A DNA stretch of 64,000 bases from Acanthosepion esculentum (GCA_964036315.1 OZ038517.1:53671288-53735287), one strand, 5' to 3'. Shown: positions 1 through 11,180, numbered from the stretch's first letter. The notes: generated by a model not told the origin, from the letters alone. Made by a program: numbers and translations.

Positions 1-240
1 ATCATATTCCATGGAATTAGCGAAAGAGTATCGCGAGGCCTGTAACATAAAAGGGTTGCAGGCAGGATGAAAAATAATCACCCACAAAGCCGTGGAGATG
101 CTCTTGACCTGGGAAATGAAGACCGAACATCTCCTGCCCATATATAGCATCAGTACACCATTTTCAACCTGATCTGGCTCTTGTAAAGATTAGAAGATAG
201 TAGGAGGAGCCAGATACTTACTGAAGCGGTACAGGGTACC
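1..240 (-). mobile_element. LINE-C (CR1/jockey-like) fragment, cut by window edge
   Basis: Reading the minus strand from about 240 down gives residues resembling the reverse transcriptase C-terminal region seen at 3,915-4,638, notably GTLYRFSKYLAPP and a QEPDQVENGVL stretch that matches KSQIKPEIGVL there after a frame change. It carries stops and frameshifts, so it is a dead fragment. It runs off the left edge of the window. The 241-514 stretch beside it shows nothing I recognise. Confidence 0.6.
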
Positions 241-514
241 GCCCATTTTTCAAGTATCTTTAACGAGAGATTATATATAATAGGAGGAGGCCTGTCCCCG
301 GTCCTTTGAACGAAAGTAGAAGTTTATTCCTGTTTAGGATTGGGCTTCCGGTTCCTTCCAAAGTCTATCTCCCTTTCGATTCTTCTAACGTCTCCGACTG
401 AAAACTGAAATGTTATTCACTAATTTAATCTTGACCGTTTCATATTTAGAGTTAGCTGTTATCTTTCCTGCAGCCCCCCCCCCAAAAAAAAAGAACTTCA
501 CTTTTTACCCTTTC

Positions 515-648
515 TATCCTGGGTATAACAACGAACTACATCCGGTAGCAAAGCCTATGATCGGAAGATTGAAGTTTTGAGGAGCGTGGAACCACCTCTT
601 AATTGCTGTTGTTCCCATGTCCATCCTGACCCGGGGTTGTGATAGAAG
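515..648 (+). mobile_element. retroposon G, 5' part
   Basis: Shares long near-identical stretches with the complete copy at 16,454-16,953, for example GAGGAGCGTGG, CACCTCTTAATTGCTG and TGACCCGGGG. Only the first ~130 bases of the family are present here. It directly abuts the 3' end of a LINE-B copy, so the two may be a nested insertion. Confidence 0.7.
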
Positions 649-654
649 AAACTG

Positions 655-1720
655 TTAGTATAGAACTTACGGTTACATCATTTCAACTTTAAAATGATGA
701 GACCTTGCCGCCAATCTAGTACTGCGTTTAAATTTATAAAGTCTAGGTACCATAGAGATAAATTGATCCGAACAATTACCATGAAAATATTTATAGAAAA
801 GGTACAGGGACGTTACGTTATGGCGGTGGGAAAGAGTCTGAAGCCGAGATGTCAGGTCAGGACCGATAACTCTTTCCACTTCATGGCAGTTGAAAACGTT
901 AGTCCAAGAAGGCGCATTGCGTCACTCTTCTTGAGGTTAAAATCAGCCACGCTGATGGAAAGTAGAAAGTGTCTCTGAGATGATTGATAGAGAGCATTTT
1001 TTTCTTGGAGGGCTTAAAATTAACAAGCCATTCCTTGCTCCAGTTAACAACAGATTGTACGTCATTTTGGGAGCTCAGCTGCCAATTTGACCTTATCGAA
1101 CCGATCAGACTGAAGACAGGAGTAAATAGTTGTGTCGTCAGCATACATACCTGTTATAGTGAAAGACACCTGGTCTAGAGAATAGACTCTACCACCTATT
1201 ATAAGTAGGAGTCAGTAGGTAGTCGAGGGAGGAGTAAGTTATCAGCGACCACAACTCGATTACTCTGCGTAACACTTTATTACAAGTTCCTAACGTTTCT
1301 GTACGTTTACCCCATTTAGGACGCATTTAGTCCGACTACAAGTTCTATTGTGGAAGTAACTCCACAACAATACCGAGTTGAGAACGGATGATATCAGGAA
1401 GGACGTTGTTGAAAATTAAGAACAACAGTGACCCAAGAATAGAGCACTGGGGAGCAGCTGCATTTATGCAAAATATCTAGAAAAGTGGCCATTAAAAGGT
1501 AACTCTCATTTCGCGATTTGATAAGAAAGACTGAATCAGTTCAAAACTTCGTACAGAAATACCATAACTTTACTACTTGTGAAGAAGACCAGTATGCCAA
1601 ACCCTGTCAAATACCTTTGAGATATCCAAAGCAATAGCCCGAGCTTCATCATTCCTATCTAAATCTTAACAGACTCTTTCAACAATAATCGTTAGTTCGC
1701 ACGACCGTTATGTCCTGCCA
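655..1720 (-). pseudogene. LINE-B (CR1-like) reverse transcriptase, decayed copy 1
   Basis: Minus-strand translation in several frames gives, in order, an RT motif A region (RAIALDISKVFDRVWH, about 1,580-1,640), a motif B region (APQCSILGSLLFLIF, about 1,400-1,460), the catalytic YADD (about 1,133-1,147, in MYADDTTIYS-like context), a thumb region (VVNWSKEWLVNFKPSKKKML) and the typical CR1-group C-terminus (YKYFHGNCSD, then VPRLYKFKRSTR). Frameshifts and stops separate these blocks, and about 200 bases near 1,180-1,380 do not fit the LINE. The copy is 5'-truncated and cannot make a working enzyme. The same family recurs at 15,190-16,195 and 16,256-17,075. RT motifs are seen directly; the CR1-group placement follows from the shape of the C-terminus and could be a near relative. 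Confidence 0.85.
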
Positions 1721-1953
1721 ATGCATCATAAATAACGGAAGATTTATTCCGTTTTGAGCACGTGGAAAAAGGGGAAACACGTTACTTGTTTTCAGCGAAA
1801 ATGCGAAAGAAGTGTTTAACGTCTCTTGCCAATGCCTCACAAATAATGGACTATTCCGTTTTGATAAACAAAACGCATATAGGAGACGCTACTTGGTTTC
1901 AATGAGGATATGAATAAAAGAAAGAAAGAGTTGATGATAGAAGTGTTTAACGG
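1712..1953. repeat. tandem duplication, ~117 bp x 2
   Basis: TGCCAATGC followed by AAATAA, a TTCCGTTTTGA block and GAAGTGTTTAACG occurs twice about 117 bases apart. Function unknown. The period is close to that of the AT-rich array that follows, but the sequence is different. Confidence 0.6.
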
Positions 1954-2347
1954 CTGTTTCAGTGAAATGGATAAAGTTGTCGATTTCAAATCTTTTCATT
2001 TGCACCCAATTCTTAAAATGACGATCAGCATTTATAATTAAGCGTATATAAACTTTGGAATAAATGTAATTGAAAAAAAAATGAAAATACTTTTGATAGA
2101 GCCAAATATGTAACAATAATATTATATAATAATATTATATATTATATAAGAGTCTTAGATTCTTTTCAGATATATACATAACATAAACTTTGGAATAAAG
2201 CAAATAAAAGAAGAGTTTCAATATAATTGAGTAATAAACAATAATTAAATAAAATATTGGAGTCATGGATTGACTTTAGATGTGTACATGAAATAAATTT
2301 TGGGATAAATATACATTAAAAAAAGAAAACGCTTTTGATACAACCCA

Positions 2348-2450
2348 ATTAGATATACGTTGCATTTCGTTTATTTTGTTTTACGGCATATTAACCTCAA
2401 TGGGTTATTTAATGCCGATAAGATTTTTAGGATAGGTTCGTATGAATAGA
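2348..2450 (-). mobile_element. retroposon G 3'-end fragment
   Basis: GTTTTACGGCATATTAACC and AATGGGTTATTTAATGCCG are the reverse complement of the end of the complete G copy near 16,898-16,935. It sits inside the 117-bp array and accounts for part of the long step between phase marks 2,262 and 2,542. Confidence 0.65.
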
Positions 2451-2650
2451 ATATTTATTCTTTTTAAGAAAAACGGTTTGTAAAGAAAAAAGGAAAGAAT
2501 TTTGATACAGTAAGTAAATAATAATATTATATAATATACTGGAGTCATAGATTGACTTTAAATAAGTACATGAAATAAACTTTGGAATAGATGTAATTGA
2601 AAAAAAAGAAAATACTTTTGATACAATCGAGTAGATCACAATAATATATA

Positions 2651-2677
2651 CTCCCTATGTTCCGAAATAGTTGTTCC
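2651..2677 (+). repeat. mariner left terminal inverted repeat
   Basis: Begins CTCCCTATGTTCCGAAATAG directly after a TA. Its partner is the reverse complement of 3,595-3,621, with 23 of 27 bases matching. Expected transposase binding and cleavage site. Confidence 0.92.
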
Positions 2678-2872
2678 ATAGCCGGAAATTTCATGTGGAA
2701 TATACTAATTCTTAGTCGAATTGTTTGCCGTTTACATTAACAGGTTAGCATTATGTTCCTCAAGTATTTATATTAGCTTATTGAGGTAGAATAATTTGAA
2801 GCGCAAATTATATCATTTTTAAACCACATTAGCACTGTATTTTTTTTCCAGATCACCCGCTGGCAAGAGATT

Positions 2873-3403
2873 ATGATGGGAGAAGAGAAGCCAATTAGCA
2901 GAAATGCTAAACGAAATTGCAAGAAGCACGAATTGACAAATAATGAACGTAGTGCTATGTTGCAAGCACTGCTGGAAAGATCCACAGATCGTGTCCTGAA
3001 GCGTGGTGCAATAAAACAGGTTGCAGATGAATTAAACGTAGCTGCAGAACGTCTGGGTTTGCCAATTGAATTAGTTTACCAGCCTCCAAATAGTCCTGAT
3101 CTCAATGTCCTTGATCTGGGTTATTTTAATGCGATTCAATCAATTCAGCACCAGCAAGCTCCAAATAATGTTGACCAGCTCATTGAAGCAGTGGAAGAAA
3201 GCTTCAATAAACTTCAGAAGTCGAAGCTTAACAATACTTTTCTAAGTTTGCACTTAGCAATGGAACAAGTTATTTTAGTTGGCGACGATAACAACTATAA
3301 ACCCCGGCACATGTCTAAAGAGAAGCTTGAAAGAGAAGGAAAACTTGAAGTATCCATTTCTATTTCTGACGAGTTGCGACAAAAACTGCTTTTGTTAAAG
3401 TAA
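2873..3403 (+). CDS. internally deleted mariner-like transposase (plant-type family)
   Basis: A 176-residue open frame lies inside a transposon with matching terminal repeats. Residues about 19-60 (HELTNNERSAML to KQVADELNV) look like the N-terminal helix-turn-helix of plant-type mariner transposases, which binds the element ends. Residues about 69-83 (YQPPNSPDLNVLDLG) are the motif holding the third catalytic aspartate (D76), and NNYKPRHMSKEKLEREGKL at about 138-156 matches the typical C-terminus of that family. The middle, about 200 residues or more in intact relatives including both upstream catalytic aspartates, is missing, with the join near residues 60-68. The frame stays open across the join, so the product could bind DNA but not cut it. 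MM at the start gives two possible start codons, 2,873 or 2,876. Motifs are seen; the family placement is from memory of plant and oomycete relatives. Confidence 0.85.
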   Translation: MMGEEKPISRNAKRNCKKHELTNNERSAMLQALLERSTDRVLKRGAIKQVADELNVAAERLGLPIELVYQPPNSPDLNVLDLGYFNAIQSIQHQQAPNNVDQLIEAVEESFNKLQKSKLNNTFLSLHLAMEQVILVGDDNNYKPRHMSKEKLEREGKLEVSISISDELRQKLLLLK

Positions 3404-3594
3404 ACCTTCCCCAGTTATTTTTGTTATTAATTTAACTGTTTATGTATATCAGTTTCGATATATTTCACACTTATTTATATGACAATTCACTAATATTACT
3501 CATTTACTGTTGAGTAAATGATATTTTTTTTGTTTTTTTTGGTGTATTTTTATCTACTGGAACAATTATCTTTGAACAACATGAAAATGTTTTT

Positions 3595-3621
3595 GGTACA
3601 ACTATTTCGGAACGGAAGGAG
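3595..3621 (-). repeat. mariner right terminal inverted repeat
   Basis: The reverse complement begins CTCCTTCCGTTCCGAAATAG and is followed on the plus strand by the TA target duplication at 3,622-3,623. Confidence 0.92.
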
Positions 3622-3914
3622 TAATATGTTGGAGTTATAGATTGTTTTCAGATCTGTACATGAAATAAAACTTTGTATATAAGTTAGTAAAAAAAATGAA
3701 AACACTTTTGATACAGTCGAATATATAATAATATTAGCTAATATGTTGGAAACATAAATCGGCTTCAGATGTGTACATGAAATAAACGTTGGAATAATTG
3801 TGCGTAAAAAAAGAAAATACTTTTGATACAACCTACGGGACAAACATAATGTTATATAATATATTGGAGTAATACATTGTCTTCATGAGTATAAATAAAA
3901 TTAACTTTGGAATA

Positions 3915-4638
3915 AAAGGCCTCGAAGACCAAGCTAGTTACATTCCATCATCACCAATACGAAAACGAACTACCACCAATGAAGCTGAACGGTGTTCCTC
4001 TCGAGAAAGCACCGTGCCTGGAAAGACTGTTGGGCCTCAAACTCACACTCGACCTCATGTGGAACTCGTACGTTCGATCCCTTGTTAAGGATACAGGTAA
4101 AAGGGTCGGCTCTTTGCACCGATCCAGTAAGTACCTGGATCTTCCTGTTATCCTCTACTTTTACAAGAGCCAGATCAAGCCAGAAATTGGAGTACTGTTG
4201 TCATATATGGCCGGGAGCTGCCTTGATAGAGTTCAAAAGTGTCTCCAAGCCCTTGTGGGTGACGAACTATTCTCCACCCTTCAACCTCTCTCAAACAAGC
4301 CTCTCACTTCTCTATCGCTAATTCCACGGAAAGTGCTCGGAAGAACTACATTCCCTGGTCCCGCAGGGGCAAACATTCACGGCAAGAACACGCCATGCTA
4401 CTTACATAGTAGCAACCCACCCGCATTCCCTCCGTATCTCATCGGTGAGAAGTAAGTTCCACGGCTTCTTTCCGCGAACCACTGCCCTGTGAAACCGGTT
4501 CCCAAGAGGATATCTCCCCGATCTTAATCTATTCAAGGCTAGGGTTAACCGTTATCTCCCTCACCTATACACACAAGTGGCCTCCTAACGTAACCCTCTT
4601 CCTCGATTGGCCCTCGGATCTTGTAAAGGTGGAACCTC
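3915..4638 (+). pseudogene. LINE-C (CR1/jockey-like) 3' end
   Basis: Plus-strand frames give the C-terminal half of an APE-type LINE reverse transcriptase: LLGLKLTLDLMWNSYV, then SSKYLDLPVILYFYKSQIKP, then DRVQKCLQALVGDELFSTLQ, then after a frameshift QTFTARTRHAMLL and FFPRTTALWNRFPRG-like residues. This matches the known order of thumb and C-terminal segments in CR1/jockey-type elements. Catalytic motifs are absent because the copy is 5'-truncated. The element sits within one unit of the 117-bp array: the left flank ends TTGGAATAAA and the right flank resumes GCGTAAAAAAAG. A minus-strand fragment of the same family is at 1-240. Confidence 0.88.
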
Positions 4639-4984
4639 GCGTAAAAAAAGAAAATACTTTGATGCAACCTAGTGAACAAAAATAATGTTATTTAATATAT
4701 TAGGATAATATATTGTCTTCAGATGTGTAGATTGAAATAAATTTGGAATAAATGTACGTAAAAAAAGGAAATACTTTTGATACAAAATAGTAGATAAAAA
4801 TAATATTAACTAATATATTGGAGTCATCGATTGTATTTAGATATGTAGATGAAAGAAACTTTCGAATAAATGTAAGTAAGAAAAAAAGAAAATACTTTTG
4901 ATGCAGCCGAATATATAGCAATAATATAATATTTTGGAGTTATAGATTGTTTTTAGATGTGTACATGAAATAAACTTCGGAATA

Positions 4985-5325
4985 AATAAGTTTTGTGACG
5001 TATGGTGGCCGTTAAATGATTAAGTATAACTCAAGACTTCACTGTTAAGATAAAACAGTATTTCATTACAACCGCAAATAAATACTTAACAAGAACAAAG
5101 AAGTAAAAATCAACAAAAGATAATTAAACATTTCAGTGAATAACTTGTTAGTAGCCGGTAAATCCTAAATCAAAACCCAACATCGACGCATAATAATACG
5201 ACTGGATAGTTCCACTAAATAGTCACTCAATAATCACTGCAGTTAGTAGCCTGACACTGCTATTTATACATCAGACGGAAAACATATATTCATAAGTTCC
5301 AGAGTCTCAGGTTCGAACCTCGGTG
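4985..5325. mobile_element. ~340-bp insert in the 117-bp array, with a tRNA-like B box
   Basis: The distance between array phase marks 4,936 and 5,391 is 455, about 338 more than one unit. The extra sequence ends with CAGGTTCGAACCTCGG (about 5,310-5,325), a perfect polymerase III B-box match (GGTTCGAACC). I could not find a convincing A box, so the insert may be a truncated tRNA-derived SINE or an unrelated element. Confidence 0.4.
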
Positions 5326-5489
5326 TTGGTAGTTACACATTTTCTTCCTATATTACATTAAGATATGACAATAATATTGTATAATATATTGGAGTCCAAG
5401 TTTGTCTTTAGATGTGTACATAAAATAAAGTTATGCATTAAAGATGGAAAGAAAGTAAAGACATTTGATGGTATCAATTTTTATAATAA

Positions 5490-8400
5490 TACTAACTGAT
5501 ACCTAGGAATTAGTGAAGGATATTAACTGATACCTAGGAATTAGCGAAGGATAGTAAGTAATACCTAGGAATAATTGAAGGATAGTAACTGATGCCTAGG
5601 AATTAGCGAAAGATAGTAACAGATACAAAGGAATCAGTGAAAGATAGTAAGTGATACCTAGGAATTAGCGATGGATAGTAACGGATATCTAGGAATTAGT
5701 GCAGGATACTAACTGATACCAGGGAATTAGTGAAGGATAGTAACTGATACCTAGGAATTATTGAAGGATTTTAACTGATACCTAGGAATTAGCGATGGAT
5801 AGTAACGGATATCTAGGAATTAGTGCAGGATGCTAACTGATACCAGGGAATTATTGAAGGATTTTAACTGATACCTAGGAATTAGCGAAGGACGTTGACT
5901 GATACCTAAGTATTAGCAAAGGATAGTAACTGATACCTAGGAATTAGTGAAGCATAGTAACTGATAGCTTGGATTTACTGAAGTATAGTAACTGATACCT
6001 AGGAATAAGCGAAGGATAGTAACTGATAGCTAGGAATTAGCGAAAAGTAACTGATACCTACGAATTAGTGAAGGATCGTAACCGATACCTAGGAATTAGT
6101 GCAGGATAGTCATTGATACCTCGGAATTAGTGCAGGATAGTAACTGATACCTAGGAATTAGTGAAGGATATTAACCGATACAAAAGAATTAGCGAAGTAT
6201 AGTAACTGATACCTAGGAATTAGTCATGGATACTAAAAGATACCTAGAATTAGTGAAGGATAGTCACAGATACCTAGGAATTAGAGAAGGATAGTAACTG
6301 ATACCTCGGAATTACCGAAGGATAGTAACTGATACCTTGGAATTAGTGAAGGATAGTAAGTGTTACCTAGGAATTAGTGAAGGATACTAACTGAAAACTA
6401 GGAATTAATGATGGATAGTAACTGATGCCCAGGAATTAGCGAAGGATAGTACCAGATACCTAGGAATAGGTGAAGAATAGTCACTCATACCAAGGAATTA
6501 GTGAAGGATAGTAACTGATACCTAGGGATTAGCGAAGGATAGTAACTGACAGCTAGGAAGTAGTGAATGATAGTAACTAATGTCTAGGAATTAGTGAAGT
6601 ATAGTAACCGATACATAGGAATTAGCGGAGGATAGAAAACTGATCCCAAGGAATTTGTGAAGGATATTAACTGATACCTAGGAATTAATGAATGATAGTA
6701 AATGATATCTAGGAATTAGTGAAGGATACTAACTGATACCTAAGAATTAGTGAAGGACATTGACTGATACCTAGGTATTAGCAAAGGATAGTAACTGACA
6801 CCTACAAATTAGTGAAGTATAGTAACTGATACCTAGGTATTAGCGAAGAATAATGACTGATATCTAGGAATTAGTGAGGGATAGTAACTGATAGGTTGAA
6901 TTTACTGATGTATAGTAACTGATACCTAGGAATAAGCGAAGGATAGTAACTGATACCTAGGAATTAGCGAAAAGTAACTGATACCTACAAATTAGTGAAG
7001 GATCGTAACTGATACCTAGGAATTAGTGCAGGATAGTCTCTGATACCTAGGAATTCACAAAGGATTTTAACTGATACCTAAGAATTAGTGAAGGATAGTC
7101 ACTGATAACTAGGAATTAGCGAAGGATACTAACTGATACCTAGGAATTAGTGAAGGATAGTAACAGATACCTAGGAATTTCTCGAAGGATAGTATGTGAT
7201 AACTACAATTAGTGAAGAATAGTAAATGATATCTACGAATTAGTGAAGTGTAGTAACTGATACCTAGAATTAGTGAAGGATAGTAAGTGATACCTTGGAA
7301 TTAGCGAAGGATAGTAACTGATACCTAGGAATTATTTAAAGATAGTAATTGATACCTAGGAATTATTGAAGGATAGTAACTGATACCTAGTTATTAGCGA
7401 AGGATATTCACTGTTACCTAGGAAGTAGAGAATGATAGTAACTGATACCTAGGTATTAGTGAAGGATAGTAACTGATACCTAGGAATTAGCGTAGGATAG
7501 TAACTGATACGAAGGAATTAGTGAAGGATAGTAACTGATAGCTAGTAATTAGTGAAGGATTTTAACTGATACCTAGGAATTACTGAAGGAAAATGACTGA
7601 TACCTAGGAATTAGCGAAGGATTTTAACTGATACCTAGGAACTAGTGAAGGGTAGTCACTGATACCTAGGAATTAGCGAAGGATAGTCACTGATACCTAG
7701 GAATTTGTGAAGGATAGTAACTGAATCCTAGGAATTAACGAAGGATAGTATCTGATACATAGGAATTAGCGAAGGTTATTAACTGATACCTAGGAATTAG
7801 CGAAGGATAGTATCTGATACCTAAGAATTAGCGAAGGATAGTAACTGATATCTAAGGATTAGCGAACGATAGTAACTGAAACCTAGGAATTAGTGAAGCA
7901 TAGTAACTGATACCTACTAATTACTGAAGGAAAATAACTGATACCTCGGAATTAGCGAAGGATAGTAACTAATACCGAGGAATTAGCGAAGAAAAGTAAC
8001 TGATACCTAGAAATTTGTGAAGGATCGTAACTGATACGTAGAATTTTGTGCAGGATAGTAACTGATATCTAGGAATTAGCGAAGGATGGTAACTGGTACC
8101 TAGGAATTAGCAAGGGATTTTAACTGATACCTAAGAATTACTGAAGGATAGTAACTGATACCTAGGAATTAGCGAAGTATAGTAACTGATACCTAGGTAT
8201 TAGCGAAGAATAATGACTGATATCTAGGAATTAGTGAAGGATAGTCACTGATACCTAGGAATTAGGGAAAGTTTGTAACTGATACCTAGGAATTAGCGAA
8301 GGATAGTAACTGATACCTAGTAATTAGCGAATGATAGTAACTGATACGTAGAATTTTGTGTAGGTTAGTAACTGATATCTGGGAATTAGCGAAGGATAGT

Positions 8401-9975
8401 AACTGATAACTAGGAATTAGCGAAGGATAGTAACTGATATTTAGGAATTATTGAAGGATAGTAACAGATACCTAGGAATTTCTCGAAGGATAGTAAGTGA
8501 TAACTACAATTAGTGAAGAATAGTAAATGATATCTACGAATTAATGAAGTGTAGTAACTGATACCTAGAATTAGTGAAGGATAGTAAGTGATACCTAGGA
8601 ATTGGCGAGGGATAGTAACTGATACCTAGGAATTAATGAAGGACAGTAAATGTTACCTCGGAATTAGTGAAGGATACTAACTGATACCTAGGAATTAATG
8701 AAGGATATTACCTGATATATAGGTATTAGCAAATGATAGTAACTGACACATAGGCATTAGTGCAGGATAGTAACTGATACCTAGTTATTAGTGAAAGATA
8801 TTCACTGTTACCTAGGAAGTAGAGAATGATAGTAACTGATACCTAGGTATTAGTGAAGGATAGTATCTGATATTTAGGAATTATTGAAGGATAGTAACTG
8901 ATACCTAGGAATTAGTGAGGGATAATAACTGATACCTAGGAATTAGTGAGGGATAATAACTGATACCTAGCAATTAGTGAAGGATAGTAACTGATACCTA
9001 GGAATTAGTGTGGGATAATAACTAATACCTAGGAATTAGCGAAGGATAGTATCTGATACCTAAGAATTAGTGAAGGAAAGTAACTGATACCTTGGAATTA
9101 GCGAAGGATAGTATCTGATACCTAAGCATTAGCAAAAGATAGTAACTGATACCTAGGAATTAGCGATGGATAGTATCTGATACCTAAGAATTAGCTAAGG
9201 ATAGTATCTGATACCTAAGAATTAGCTAAGGATTGTATCTGACACCTAAGGATTAGCGAAGGATACTAACTGATATCTAGGAATTAGCGAAGGATAGTAT
9301 CTGATACCTAAGAATTAGCGAAAGATAGTAACTGATACCTAGGAATTAGTGAAGCATAGTAACTGATACCTAGGAATTACTGAAGGAAAATAATTGATAC
9401 CTAAGAATTACTGAAGGATAGTCACTGATACCTAGGAATTAGTGAGGGATCGTCACTGAAACTTAGGAATTTGTGAGGGATAGTAACTGAATCCTAGGAA
9501 TTAGCGAAGGATAGTATCTGATACCTAGGTATCAGTTACTATCCTTCACTAATTACTAGGTATCAGTTACTATCCTTCGCTAATTCCTAGGTATCAGTTA
9601 CAATCTTTCACTAATTTCTAGTTATCAGTGACTATCCTTCAGTAATTCTTAGGTATCAGTTACCATCCTTCGCTTATTCCTAGATATCAGTTACTATCCT
9701 GCACAAAATTCTACGTATCAGTTGCTATCCTTCGCTAATTCCTAAGAATTAGTGAAGGATAGTCACTGAAAACTAGGAATTAGCGAAGAATAGTAACTGA
9801 TACCTTGGAATTAGTGAAGGATATTAACCGATACGAAAGAATTAGCGAAGTATAGTAACTGATACCTAGGAATTAGTGGTGGATAGTCACTGATACACAG
9901 AAATTAGCGAAGGATAGTAACTAATACCTAGGAATTAGCGAAGGATAGTATCTGATCCTTAGGAATTAGCGGATA
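5490..9975 (+). repeat. 31-bp satellite (Sat-31), about 145 units
   Basis: Head-to-tail units built around GATACCTAGGAATTAG followed by YGAAGGATAGTAACT, period 31 bp, over about 4.5 kb (145 is length divided by period, not a count). Most units hold the palindrome CCTAGG. Units diverge by point changes and small deletions (for example shortened GCGAAAAGTAACTG copies near 6,040 and 6,965). Longer blocks recur, such as GGATATCTAGGAATTAGTGC near 5,684 and 5,804. There are no unique spacers, so this is not CRISPR. No coding function is visible. Confidence 0.95.
9537..9745 (-). repeat. inverted block of seven Sat-31 units
   Basis: Here the units read on the plus strand as GTATCAGTTACTATCCTTC, the reverse complement of the rest of the array. 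The left junction is a perfect palindrome, GATACCTAGGTATC (9,530-9,543), and the right junction is CTAATTCCTAAGAATTAG (9,736-9,753). The block spans about 210 bases, close to 7 x 31. Confidence 0.9.
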
Positions 9976-10004
9976 CCCAAATTGAGGTGAAAATGAGAAA
10001 AGAA

Positions 10005-11180
10005 TGATGGGCGTAAATTCATGACTTACAAGGCTAAGTTGCTGGTGGGCGTAAATTCATGATTTACTACGCTAAAATGCTGGTGGTAGTAAATTCATGT
10101 CTTACAAGGCTATGGTGCTGGTGGGAGGAAATCTATACCTTATATGACTAAAGTGCTGGTGGGAGCAAATTCATGTCTTACAAGGCTAAGTTGCTGTTGG
10201 GCGTAAATTCATGACTTACAATGCTAAAGTGCTGGTGGGAGTAAATTCATGTCTTACTAGGCTATGGTGCTGGTGGGAGGAAATCTATACCTTATATGAC
10301 TAAAGTACTGGTGTGAGCAAATTCATGTCTTACAAGGCTAAGTTGCTGTTGGGCGTAAATTCATGACTTACAATGCTAAAGTGCTGGTGGGAGTAAATTC
10401 ATGTCTTACAAGCCTATGGTGCTGGTGAGAGGAAATCTATACCTTATATGACTAAAGTACTGAAGGGCGTAAATTCATGACTTACAAGGCTAAGGTGCTG
10501 ATGGGAGCAAATTCATGACTTACAAGGCTAACGTGCTGATGGGAGAAAATTCATGTCTTACAAGGCTCAGCTGCTGGTGGGAGGAAATCTATACCTTATA
10601 TGACTAAATGCTGGTGGGAGTAAATTCATGCCTTACAAGGCTAAGTTTCTGTTGGGAGGAAATCCATGACTTACAAGGCTAAGGTGCTGGTGGGAGTAAA
10701 TTTATGACTTACAAGGCTAAGGTGCTGGTGGGAGTAAATTCATGACTTACAAGGCTAAGGTGCTGGTGGGAGTAAATTCATGACTTACAAGGCTAAGGTG
10801 CTGGTGGGAGTAAATTCAGGACTTACAAGGCCAAGGTGCTGGTTGGAGGAAATCCCTACAATACATGACTAAATTGCTGATGGGCGTAAATTCAGGACTT
10901 ACATGGCTAAAGTGATGAAGGGAGTAAAATCATGCCTTACAATGATGATATACTGGTGGGAGTAAAATCATGTCTTACAAGGCTAAGCTGCAAATGGAAG
11001 TAAATTCATAACTTACAAGTCTATGTTACTGCTGGGAGTAAATTAACGCCTTACAATGGTATAGGACTCTAGTTACTTTACTATGTATCTATAGCTTCTC
11101 GTGGGTGTAAATTCATGCTCTCCATAGTTTAAGGTCTTTAATTACCTTGCTATGTAACTGCTGAAGGGATTAAATTCCTG
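10005..11180 (+). repeat. 38-bp satellite (Sat-38), about 30 units
   Basis: Units contain GTAAATTCATGACTTACAAG and GCTGGTGGGAG; neighbours at 10,685 and 10,723 are 38 bases apart. A variant with CTATACCTTATATGAC recurs near 10,133, 10,285 and 10,437, exactly 152 bases (four units) apart, so part of the array grew as a four-unit block. Units decay beyond about 11,060. The array starts within about 30 bases of the end of Sat-31. Confidence 0.92.

Larger units (their letters stand above)
2651..3621 (+). mobile_element. mariner-like transposon with plant-type (Stowaway-like) terminal repeats
   Basis: The element is 971 bp, bounded by 27-bp inverted repeats (2,651-2,677 and 3,595-3,621) that agree at 23 of 27 positions and share GTTCCGAAATAGTTGT. 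A TA dinucleotide flanks each side (2,649-2,650 and 3,622-3,623), the target duplication of Tc1/mariner elements. Removing the element plus one TA restores the phase of the host 117-bp array, which confirms both ends. It encodes the shortened transposase at 2,873-3,403. The CTCC...TTCCG terminal start is characteristic of plant Stowaway/Lemi/Osmar-type elements rather than the usual animal mariner ends. Intact elements of this kind are longer; this is an internally deleted copy. Confidence 0.92.
1890..5480. repeat. 117-bp AT-rich tandem array, interrupted by insertions
   Basis: A unit containing GGAGTCATAGATTG, GTGTACATGAAATAA, ACTTTGGAATAAATG and ATACTTTTGATACA recurs with phase marks near 2,145, 2,262, 2,542, 3,633, 3,749, 3,866, 4,702, 4,819, 4,936 and 5,391. 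Uninterrupted neighbours are 116-117 bases apart. The larger steps become about 117 when the insertions are removed: 2,542 to 3,633 minus the 973 bases of mariner plus target duplication leaves 118, and 3,866 to 4,702 minus the LINE-C insert leaves about 116. It is therefore one array invaded several times. No coding capacity. Confidence 0.85.

Noticed and set aside
5490..9975. CRISPR-like array
   Set aside because: The 31-bp units are contiguous with no unique spacers, and the context is eukaryotic.
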